Assembly (NCBI RefSeq): GCF_000695255.1
Contig: NZ_JMIB01000007.1
Span: 1-32,731 of the forward strand
Length of the DNA: 32,731 bases
DNA from: Photobacterium galatheae
Lineage (GTDB): Bacteria; Pseudomonadota; Gammaproteobacteria; Enterobacterales; Vibrionaceae
Direction of reading: 5' to 3'
Under the pieces are notes generated by a model. It ran no database searches, was not told the DNA's origin, and saw only the letters and a program-made list of their open reading frames with translations. Of the stretch, positions 26,661 through 32,731 are shown one piece after another. Both the position numbers and the translations under genes were made by a program. The number at the start of each line of letters is the position of its first letter. The stretch's first letter is position 1.

Positions 26661-28658
26661 CTGTTCAGATTTACGCAACACTGCCCCCTGATATCCCCCC
26701 AGTTCGATGTAATTGATGGGTTCGCTTACACTGCCATCATAAAAGATCTGCTCATAAGTACCGGGGAGGGAAATTCGCATCGGTCTGGTTTCCTGAAAAC
26801 GCTGCTGCCCGGCTTCCTGCACTGCCCGGTAGACCACCAGCCCATGCGTATAGCGCCGGGCAATCACCCCTTCTGCGGGCTGTCGACTGAACCAGCCACT
26901 GCGATAGAGCCAGAACCAGTTCGCCGGAATCACCGGATATGCGCCCAATGCCGGCTTTCTGCTATCCCCGCGCAACGAACCCGCCTGCCACCAGACAGCT
27001 TTATAACCTTTCGGGGCTGCAACGGGAATGCCCAGATCCACCTTTAGCATCCCAAATGGCTGATAAACCCAGTTTTTAGGCAAACCGGGTCGGGACCAGT
27101 CACGGGCTGTCGTATTCGCGCTGTCATAAGTCAGACTGCGCCCCCAATTATGGTAATACGTCAGTCCCGGCTGATTGAACAGGTAATAGAGTGCCAGTCC
27201 AGTTTCCACATCACGCGTCCAGGCCTTGCTGTTACCGGGATGCAAATCACTGTAACCATCTCGCATGGAAACCATCAACACACGCTGCGCCCCATCCGCA
27301 CTCAGGGCAAAGGGCTGCCAGCTTTGCTGCAACTTGGCCAAGCCCATTGCCGGCGTGATTAAACGAGGCCGCACCCAGACATCCACCAACCCTTTTAATG
27401 CAACTTCCGGTGCATTTTCCTGCCACAATGCGAGTCCTGAGACATCTGCAGCCAGCACGGGCGGGGATAACTGACGCTTGAACATACCAAGCACGACCAT
27501 CAGTGACTCAAAGTAGGCATCCTCTGCCTCCGGTGTTCCTGCGACAAAAGGGAGTTCCAGAAGCTGGCCGCCACTGACGACAGACTGGTTTCTGTCTGTC
27601 AGCAGTGGCTTCAACTGTTGCAGGTAACCACCTGCGGCACCCTCGCGGCGCCAATGATATCTGTACCATCCTATCAACAGATTCTGAACTGCCGGATCGC
27701 TCAGATTCACCCGGTACGCACAGGAAGATGTCGGGTGACGGCCACGAACGAGCACCCGAGCCTGATAGGGAAAGCGGGCGCTCGCGGAAAGATTCACCCG
27801 ACTCTGGAATTCATCGTCGCTGAGCAATCCGTTTTGATCTTTATCATTCACCGGATCCCAGCCAGGAACGAACAAACCATTGGCGTCCTGAGTCAGCCAG
27901 GGTTGCAACCGAAGCGAAGCGACACGGGTTTCCTGCGGCCAGCGCAATGCGATCGTCCAGGCGGCCTCAGATGTAGCTCCCGTCAGTACAGATGGTTGCC
28001 ATCCTTCTGGCATCGTCAGATACCCCGTATATCGGGTTTCGCCCTGCTGCTGCCAGCGCACATCAAGCAGTTGCCAGCCGATAGGACTTTGCCACAGTAG
28101 TTGCGCCGGGGGCCTATCGACTTCCAGCTCAAGTACCGTGAAAGGCTCATCTGCTATCAGAATCAGGGACTGTGATTCCAGCAGATTGACCGGCAGATTT
28201 GCCGGACTGAACTGGCCGTTCAGCTCAGTTAAGAACTGCCGGGGCTGCGGCTCAGGCAGCTCTGGAAACGAGGATGATGCCAAACCCTGCCACGACAAAC
28301 GGGTGTCCTCGGCATAGTGCAGAAACAGGCGTTCAGCATCCACGTCCGCTAAATCTGCCTGACGTGAAAGCCACTTGCGCTGCAAATCTGAGTCACAGGC
28401 CAGATCCTGAAGCCGAGATGGAAACAGAACATGGCTTTGTTGATTCAAAGCCGGAGACTGCCAGCTTCCGAGCACCAAATCGGCATGGTGCAGTTCCCAC
28501 TGCTTTACGGCTTCAGCCGAGTGAAAGCGTGACGTCGAGAGCGGTTCTTCCCATCCACCGGGAAAAAGCCAGGCGGCTCCCGTTGACGGATAAACCTGTG
28601 CCTTCACAGCGCAGGCCAGCAAAATCATCAGTAAACAAATCAGTCTTCCGCAACGCAT
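26652..28658 (-). CDS. Secreted or lipid-anchored protein with EF-hand loop, function unknown
   Basis: A 668-residue exported protein that I do not recognise. Residues 1-20 form a signal sequence; cleavage may be after A20 or, since LLAC ends at C16, by lipoprotein signal peptidase. Residues 150-260 look like beta-sandwich sequence. Residues 272-283 form a canonical EF-hand loop (D272, D274, N276, G277, L279, E283). Residues 330-590 are rich in Trp and Tyr (YYHNWGRSLTYD, YKAVWWQAGSLRGDS, NWFWLYRSGWF) and resemble a carbohydrate-active barrel. The end (GLVVYRAV, then ISLPGTYEQIFYDG, IELGGYQGAVL) resembles the C-terminal beta domain of putative glycosidases. A polysaccharide role is inference. 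GAGGGAG precedes the ATG. It is a single gene between two terminators. Confidence 0.75.
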   Translation of the reverse strand: MRCGRLICLLMILLACAVKAQVYPSTGAAWLFPGGWEEPLSTSRFHSAEAVKQWELHHADLVLGSWQSPALNQQSHVLFPSRLQDLACDSDLQRKWLSRQADLADVDAERLFLHYAEDTRLSWQGLASSSFPELPEPQPRQFLTELNGQFSPANLPVNLLESQSLILIADEPFTVLELEVDRPPAQLLWQSPIGWQLLDVRWQQQGETRYTGYLTMPEGWQPSVLTGATSEAAWTIALRWPQETRVASLRLQPWLTQDANGLFVPGWDPVNDKDQNGLLSDDEFQSRVNLSASARFPYQARVLVRGRHPTSSCAYRVNLSDPAVQNLLIGWYRYHWRREGAAGGYLQQLKPLLTDRNQSVVSGGQLLELPFVAGTPEAEDAYFESLMVVLGMFKRQLSPPVLAADVSGLALWQENAPEVALKGLVDVWVRPRLITPAMGLAKLQQSWQPFALSADGAQRVLMVSMRDGYSDLHPGNSKAWTRDVETGLALYYLFNQPGLTYYHNWGRSLTYDSANTTARDWSRPGLPKNWVYQPFGMLKVDLGIPVAAPKGYKAVWWQAGSLRGDSRKPALGAYPVIPANWFWLYRSGWFSRQPAEGVIARRYTHGLVVYRAVQEAGQQRFQETRPMRISLPGTYEQIFYDGSVSEPINYIELGGYQGAVLRKSEQEK

Positions 28659-28733
28659 TCTGCTCCCTCAAGGCAGCGGGAATCAGCTTTAGCTTAGCGT
28701 GAAAGACAATACGATGACGGGTTAAAAATTGGA

Positions 28734-28761
28734 CAAAAAAGCCGTGCGCAATGCACGGCTT
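28734..28761 (-). terminator. Intrinsic terminator of the thiL-pgpA unit
   Basis: On the minus strand, a 9-bp stem AAGCCGTGC/GCACGGCTT (28761-28753 and 28747-28739) with a 5-nt loop is followed by a run of T residues (28740-28735). It lies 22 bp after the pgpA stop. Confidence 0.9.
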
Positions 28762-28782
28762 CAAAGAAGGCTAAATCCCGGG

Positions 28783-29268
28783 CTACCAGCCCATCCAGTG
28801 GCCCAGTCCCCATAGCGTAATCATGGCCATGAAACCGGCCAGAATGTCATCGACCATGATCCCCACGCCGCCGTGGACATTTTTATCCAGCCAGCTGATC
28901 GGCCAGGGTTTCACCATGTCGAAGAAACGGAACAGAATAAAACCGCTGATCACCCAGGGCAGGCTCATCGGTGGTGCAATCGCCATCGTGATCCAAAAGC
29001 CGACAAATTCATCCCAGACAATACTGCCATGGTCATGAACCCCCATATCCTGTGCGGTTCTGTGGCAGATGTAAATCCCCACCAGTGCCGCTATCAGGGT
29101 GATGCCCAGATAAGCCGCGTAAGGCAATTGGATCAGCAGATAGTAGAATGGCACCGCCGCCAGTGTTCCGACTGTGCCGGGCACCACAGGTGACAGACCA
29201 CTGCCAAATCCGGTTGCCAGCAAATGCCAGGGATTACTCAGTTTGATATACAGTTTGGGATCTCGCAC
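28783..29268 (-). CDS. pgpA: Phosphatidylglycerophosphatase A (GTG start)
   Basis: A 161-residue inner-membrane enzyme that removes phosphate from phosphatidylglycerophosphate in phosphatidylglycerol synthesis. The signature GFGSGLSPVVPGTVGTLAAVPF and the acidic motif DMGVHDHGSIVWDEFVGFW match E. coli PgpA, as does MVKPWPISWLDKNVHGGVGIMVDD. The start codon is GTG (29266-29268), three bases after the thiL stop, with GGGGTAAG overlapping the thiL end as ribosome site. It is therefore translationally linked to thiL. The N-terminus is shorter than that of E. coli, which has a polar extension. Confidence 0.94.
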   Translation of the reverse strand: MRDPKLYIKLSNPWHLLATGFGSGLSPVVPGTVGTLAAVPFYYLLIQLPYAAYLGITLIAALVGIYICHRTAQDMGVHDHGSIVWDEFVGFWITMAIAPPMSLPWVISGFILFRFFDMVKPWPISWLDKNVHGGVGIMVDDILAGFMAMITLWGLGHWMGW

Positions 29269-29271
29269 AAC

Positions 29272-30249
29272 TTACCCCGAGAAATGATCGTATCCATGCA
29301 GTTGCCAGTCAAGCGGCAACCCGTTCCTTTCAAGTGTCACACGGTCTCCGGTCCGGATGCTTCCGATACAGGTCGCCTTTACACCCGCGTGAGACAGTGC
29401 CACATCCAATGCTCCCCGCTGATGAGCCGGCACCGTAAAGCAGAGTTCGTACTCTTCACCACTGGTGAGCGCCAGCTTACCGGCGGCATCCAGATCACCA
29501 CCACAGAACGCGAGCAGTTCGGCAGAGAGCGGCAATCGCTCAACATCAATCACCGCCCCAACATTCGACCGGCTAAGAATATGTCCCAGATCAGCGATCA
29601 GGCCATCAGAAATATCCAGCGCAGCCGAGGCAATCCCGCGCAGCGCCTGTCCGGCCAATACCCGAGGCTGAGGCTGGTAATGCCGATTCAGCAAATGTTC
29701 TGCCAGCTCAGGATCAGTACCCGTCACCTGCTTCAGCAATACAGCCAGCCCAGCTGCGCTGTCGCCAAGGTTGCCGGTGACATAAATCAGATCACCCGTT
29801 CCGGCACCATGCCGGGTCAGCGCTTGTCCCTGAGGCACAAAGCCCTGCACGGTCAGTGTCAGGCTCAAGGGACCTTTCGTTGTATCACCGCCAATGAGCT
29901 GAACCTGATAGTAATCGGCCATCTCGAAAAAACCGTCACAAAAGCGGGCCAGCCAGGCTTCGTCTGCTTCAGGCAGAGTGATGGCCAGCGAGACCCAGGC
30001 AGGTGTCGCCCCCATCGCCGCCAGATCACTTAAATTGGCTGCCAGTGCTTTCTTCGCCACCAGCGCCGGATCCATCCCGGACAGGAAATGATTTCCGCAA
30101 ACCAGAGAATCAGTACTGACGGCCAGCTGGCAGCCCGGCGGGACTTCAAGCAAAGCACAGTCATCACCAATCGCCAGCGCAACATCACTCCGCTGAACGG
30201 GCTGACGGGCAAAATACCGGGCGATTAAATCGAATTCGTTACTAGCCAT
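29272..30249 (-). CDS. thiL: Thiamine-monophosphate kinase
   Basis: A 325-residue protein matching E. coli ThiL (325). It phosphorylates thiamine monophosphate to the active diphosphate. Family blocks are visible: FDLIARYF at the N-terminus, AIGDDCALL, AVSTDSLVCGNHF, NLSDLAAMGATPAW, LIGGDTTKGPLSLT, YVTGNLGDSAAGLA, ALDISDGLIADLGHI and LTSGEEYELCFTV. No good ribosome site precedes the ATG, so translation may be weak. A strong terminator separates it from nusB upstream, so it may depend on read-through or on a promoter within the 82-bp spacer. Confidence 0.96.
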   Translation of the reverse strand: MASNEFDLIARYFARQPVQRSDVALAIGDDCALLEVPPGCQLAVSTDSLVCGNHFLSGMDPALVAKKALAANLSDLAAMGATPAWVSLAITLPEADEAWLARFCDGFFEMADYYQVQLIGGDTTKGPLSLTLTVQGFVPQGQALTRHGAGTGDLIYVTGNLGDSAAGLAVLLKQVTGTDPELAEHLLNRHYQPQPRVLAGQALRGIASAALDISDGLIADLGHILSRSNVGAVIDVERLPLSAELLAFCGGDLDAAGKLALTSGEEYELCFTVPAHQRGALDVALSHAGVKATCIGSIRTGDRVTLERNGLPLDWQLHGYDHFSG

Positions 30250-30283
30250 AAAAGGTCAGAAGTTCTTGATGGTCGTTTTACCC

Positions 30284-30309
30284 AGAAAAAAGGCCAGCAG
30301 AGCTGGCCT
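30284..30309 (-). terminator. Intrinsic terminator between nusB and thiL
   Basis: On the minus strand, an 8-bp stem AGGCCAGC/GCTGGCCT (30309-30302 and 30298-30291) with a 3-nt loop is followed by six T residues. It starts 22 bp after the nusB stop and 35 bp before the thiL start. Confidence 0.85.
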
Positions 30310-30331
30310 CAGTTTCGTTTTCAAAAAACGA

Positions 30332-30802
30332 TTATGCTTTTTTACGCAGAACAGGTGCAAGCTTATCCAGCACCCCGTTCACAAACTTGTGACTGTCTTC
30401 AGCACCGAAGACTTTCGCCAGTTCGATAGCTTCGTTGATCACAACTTTGAAGGGTACGTCTTCACGTTTCATGATTTCGTACACGGCCAGACGCAGCAGC
30501 GCCAGTTCCATCTGATCCAGATCCTGCAACGGACGCGACAGATAAGGACGCATCTTGCTGTCCAGTTCCTGATGGTTCAGCACCACACCAGTGAACAGAT
30601 CACGGAAGTACTCCACATCAGTTTGTGGTGCAGCCAAAACGGGTGCATCCGCCTGATGCGCTTCTTCTTCAAACTGTTCGCCTGACAGAAAATGCAGTTC
30701 GATATCGGCAGCATTTCCTTTCGTAATTTGCCAGGAATAAATAGCCTGGATAGCAAAGTGTCGTGCGTTACGACGTGCGGCTGGTTTCACACTAACCCCC
30801 AT
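30332..30802 (-). CDS. nusB: Transcription antitermination factor NusB
   Basis: A 156-residue helical RNA-binding protein that with NusE (S10) binds boxA and promotes rRNA antitermination. The N-terminal arginine-rich stretch [17 protein letters not shown] and the C-terminal block [34 protein letters not shown] are the family hallmarks. It is longer than E. coli NusB (139) mainly through a middle insertion (about residues 40-60, [17 protein letters not shown]). Its ATG overlaps the ribH stop by one base (TAATG), indicating translational coupling. A strong terminator follows. Confidence 0.96.
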   Translation of the reverse strand: MGVSVKPAARRNARHFAIQAIYSWQITKGNAADIELHFLSGEQFEEEAHQADAPVLAAPQTDVEYFRDLFTGVVLNHQELDSKMRPYLSRPLQDLDQMELALLRLAVYEIMKREDVPFKVVINEAIELAKVFGAEDSHKFVNGVLDKLAPVLRKKA

Positions 30803-31272
30803 TAGGATTCAATTTGGGACAGGACATTTACCATCTCAAGCGCGCTGAGTGCAGCCTCTGCCCCTTTATTACCAGCCTTGGTACCGGCACGCTCGATGGC
30901 TTGTTCAATTGTGTCTACAGTCAGAACACCAAATGAAACCGGAGTGTTGTACTCCAGAGCCACCTGAGCCAGACCTTTATTACATTCACCGGCAACATAC
31001 TCGAAATGCGGAGTACCGCCACGAATCACAGAGCCCAGTGCCACGATGGCATCATAGCGGTCGCTTTTTGCAACTTGCTGGGCCACCAGAGGCAGCTCAT
31101 AAGCACCAGGACAACGAACAACGGTAATGTTGTCGTCGCTTACCTGTCCCTGACGTTTCAGTGCGTCCAGCGCACCTTCCAGCAGGCTTTCATTGATGAA
31201 ACTGTTGAAGCGACTGATAACGATAGCAATTTTTGCGTTGGGTGCCGCGATGGCGCCTTCGATTACCTTCAT
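30802..31272 (-). CDS. ribH: 6,7-dimethyl-8-ribityllumazine synthase
   Basis: A 156-residue protein matching E. coli RibH (156). It condenses dihydroxybutanone phosphate with the pyrimidine intermediate in riboflavin synthesis. Family motifs: [49 protein letters not shown] with the catalytic His, and [27 protein letters not shown]. The start at 31272 is chosen from AGGAAGG just upstream and from MKVIEG aligning with the family; the frame is open to 31350. It is coupled to nusB by a TAATG overlap. It lies 197 bp after ribB, with a possible promoter between. Confidence 0.97.
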   Translation of the reverse strand: MKVIEGAIAAPNAKIAIVISRFNSFINESLLEGALDALKRQGQVSDDNITVVRCPGAYELPLVAQQVAKSDRYDAIVALGSVIRGGTPHFEYVAGECNKGLAQVALEYNTPVSFGVLTVDTIEQAIERAGTKAGNKGAEAALSALEMVNVLSQIES

Positions 31273-31469
31273 GGGCCTTCCTGTGACTATGTCTTTTCTT
31301 TCCGGATTGAGAAACCGCGGGAGTCTATCACAATTTATACGTGATACCAATTGACTTCACTGTCAAGTCATAAACCGCGGTAAAGTGCGATCCCGATTCC
31401 GGCTCAGAGATGAATGAAAACAATATGTTAAATGTATTTCGGGTTCGGAAGCCCACGGCTCCTTCACCC
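31273..31469 (-). promoter_or_regulatory. ribB-ribH spacer with nested inverted repeats and possible promoter
   Basis: On the minus strand there is a TTGACA (31366-31361) and a TATAAA (31339-31334), but 21 bp apart, so promoter assignment is weak. Two inverted repeats overlap it: TTGAC/GTCAA (31351-31366) and TATCAC/GTGATA (31326-31346). An imperfect stem (31441-31469) follows the ribB stop. No FMN riboswitch core is recognisable. Confidence 0.4.
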
Positions 31470-32573
31470 TCAGTGACAAATATATTCCACCACTTCCAGC
31501 CCGAAGCCGGACAGTGAATGATAGCGCTGAGTACTGGATGACAGCAGACGCATCTTGCCAATGCCCAGATCCGCCAGGATCTGCGAACCCACACCGACCT
31601 GACGCGATGGATTCTTCGGATTCAGCTTCACACTTGGCTCGCCATCTGCCTGAGAAGCCATCTGCTTCACTTTCGTGATCATGCCCTCTTGGGTTTCATG
31701 ACGATTGAGAATCACCATGACGCCGCCTTCATCCGCAATCCGCTGCATTGCCGAAGGTAAAGTCCACTGGGACGCGCCGGAATGCAGAATGTCTTTAAAC
31801 GTATCCTGCAAATGCACTCGCACCAGCGTCGGGTTGTCTTGCGAAACACTGCCTTTGCGCAAGGCATAATGAATCTGGTTATCGATGGTATCGCGATAAG
31901 TGATCAGATCGAACTCACCAAATTCGGTCGGCAACACGCATTCAGCCACACGTTCAATCGTCGTCTCATTGTTATTGCGGTATTCAATTAAATCAGCAAT
32001 CGTGCCCAGTTTCAGACCATGCTGTGCCGCAAAGACTTCCAGATCCGGGCGGCGGGCCATGGTGCCATCCGGGTTCAGAATTTCAACAATCACACTGGAG
32101 GGTTCTAATCCGGCCAAACGGGCCACATCACAACCCGCTTCGGTATGACCGGCACGGGCCAGAACACCGCCTTCCTGCGCCATCAGCGGGAAAATATGCC
32201 CAGGCATCACGATATCTGCCGGGGACGCGTCTTTGGCAACCGCAGCCTGTACGGTCCGGGCGCGATCAGCCGCAGAAATACCGGTTGTCACCCCTTGGGC
32301 CGCTTCAATCGAAATCGTGAAATTAGTACTGAATTGCTCGGTATTGTCCTGCACCATCAAAGGCAGTTTCAGCTGCTCGCAACGCGCACGGGTCAGCGTC
32401 AGACAGATCAAACCCCGGCCATGGGTTGCCATGAAGTTAATCGCATCAGGCGTGATTTTTTCTGACGCAATAATCAGATCACCTTCATTTTCCCGGTCTT
32501 CGTCATCCATCAGAATGACCATTTTGCCCTGACGGATATCTTCGATAATTTCCTGTGCGCTACTTAACGCCAT
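31470..32573 (-). CDS. ribB: 3,4-dihydroxy-2-butanone 4-phosphate synthase fused to an inactive-looking GTP cyclohydrolase II domain (RibBX type)
   Basis: A 367-residue protein. Residues 1-200 are RibB: the acidic loop [12 protein letters not shown] (23-34), TNFTISIEA and [14 protein letters not shown], all intact, converting ribulose 5-phosphate to the four-carbon unit of riboflavin. Residues about 205-367 align with RibA, but the zinc-binding Cys-x10-Cys-x-Cys region is [20 protein letters not shown], without any Cys, so GTP cyclohydrolase II activity is unlikely. Such hybrids are known as RibBX. The start at 32573 is chosen because [13 protein letters not shown] fits the family and GAGGGA lies upstream; the frame extends to a GTG at 32588. 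It lies between ribE and ribH in the riboflavin cluster. Confidence 0.93.
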   Translation of the reverse strand: MALSSAQEIIEDIRQGKMVILMDDEDRENEGDLIIASEKITPDAINFMATHGRGLICLTLTRARCEQLKLPLMVQDNTEQFSTNFTISIEAAQGVTTGISAADRARTVQAAVAKDASPADIVMPGHIFPLMAQEGGVLARAGHTEAGCDVARLAGLEPSSVIVEILNPDGTMARRPDLEVFAAQHGLKLGTIADLIEYRNNNETTIERVAECVLPTEFGEFDLITYRDTIDNQIHYALRKGSVSQDNPTLVRVHLQDTFKDILHSGASQWTLPSAMQRIADEGGVMVILNRHETQEGMITKVKQMASQADGEPSVKLNPKNPSRQVGVGSQILADLGIGKMRLLSSSTQRYHSLSGFGLEVVEYICH

Positions 32574-32616
32574 GTTGCAATCCCTCACCTTAGTTATTCG
32601 TTATGATGGCGGCTAC

Positions 32617-32731
32617 TTAGCCGAGGAAGCCACTCCGGGCCAGAAGTTCCATGCTCAGCTCTGACGAACCGCCCGCCTGGGCCGCTTTGTCTCCCAGCAT
32701 CAGGCGCTCCAGATAACGTGAAATCACATCC
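32617..32731 (-). CDS. ribE: Riboflavin synthase alpha chain, C-terminal end (cut by window end)
   Basis: The last 37 codons before a TAA at 32617-32619 are open to the window edge. They read DVISRYLERLMLGDKAAQ and end with a short Gly/Ser/Leu-rich tail. The DVxxRYLERL motif is the C-terminal helix of riboflavin synthase, and the position before ribB-ribH-nusB is the normal place for ribE (called ribC in E. coli) in Vibrionaceae. It makes riboflavin from two lumazine molecules. The gap to ribB is 43 bp. Confidence 0.85.
   Translation of the reverse strand, partial: DVISRYLERLMLGDKAAQAGGSSELSMELLARSGFLG

Noticed and set aside
28274..28702. 142-codon plus-strand frame opposite the EF-hand protein
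   Set aside because: It lies antisense to a gene with an export signal and a placed ribosome site, and its composition is that of a shadow frame.
32574..32616. FMN riboswitch before ribB
   Set aside because: Only 43 bp separate ribE and ribB, and no riboswitch core sequence is present there or in the 197-bp ribB-ribH spacer.

Overview
The window looks like chromosomal core and near-core DNA of a gamma-proteobacterium of the Vibrionaceae. The riboflavin/nusB/thiL/pgpA block has the usual gene order for that family, the tRNA-Tyr genes are in tandem, and a DUF3360-type permease of a kind I know mainly from Vibrio and Photobacterium sits beside pflBA. Base composition looks close to 50% GC, which would suit Photobacterium or a relative, but the genus is inference. 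I see no insertion sequence, prophage, integron or CRISPR array.

Layout. (1) 1-210: the 3' end of one tRNA-Tyr gene, a complete second copy and its terminator. (2) 373-4041: a response regulator with a TPR-like tail, convergent with a glutathionyl-hydroquinone reductase (yqjG), then exonuclease III (xthA). (3) 4124-7329, minus strand: a polar amino-acid ABC importer in the order hisP-J-Q-M, with an attenuator-like hairpin after the binding-protein gene and a TTG start on hisQ. (4) 7330-8445: a 1.1 kb gene-free spacer holding a candidate importer promoter and a well-spaced candidate FNR-type promoter. (5) 8446-13272: the DUF3360 permease, pyruvate formate-lyase (pflB) and its activase (pflA), the last two separated by three consecutive hairpins, one of which is a 71-bp palindromic repeat-like element. 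(6) 13343-14670: a CbiM-like membrane protein (COG3235 type) and yfbU.

(7) 15092-19948: a tightly overlapping pgtC-pgtB-pgtA-like regulatory operon (periplasmic sensor, histidine kinase, response regulator with a degenerate AAA+ domain). No phosphoglycerate transporter lies beside it; a porin gene converges on it instead. (8) 21470-23392: rlmA, and a ChaN-type lipoprotein behind a good Fur-box match. (9) 23803-26580: a three-gene ABC importer of the TrpXYZ/ABC_sub_bind type, substrate unknown. (10) 26652-28658: a 668-residue secreted or lipid-anchored protein with one canonical EF-hand loop and no assigned function. (11) 28783-32731, minus strand: ribE (partial)-ribB(X)-ribH-nusB, a strong terminator, then thiL-pgpA and another terminator.

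The less explained parts are the DUF3360 permease placed where a formate channel might be expected, the transporter-less Pgt-like regulators with a broken ATPase, the EF-hand exported protein, the palindromic element between pflB and pflA, and the terminator that separates nusB from thiL. All function calls rest on reading protein sequence and motifs; no database search was run.
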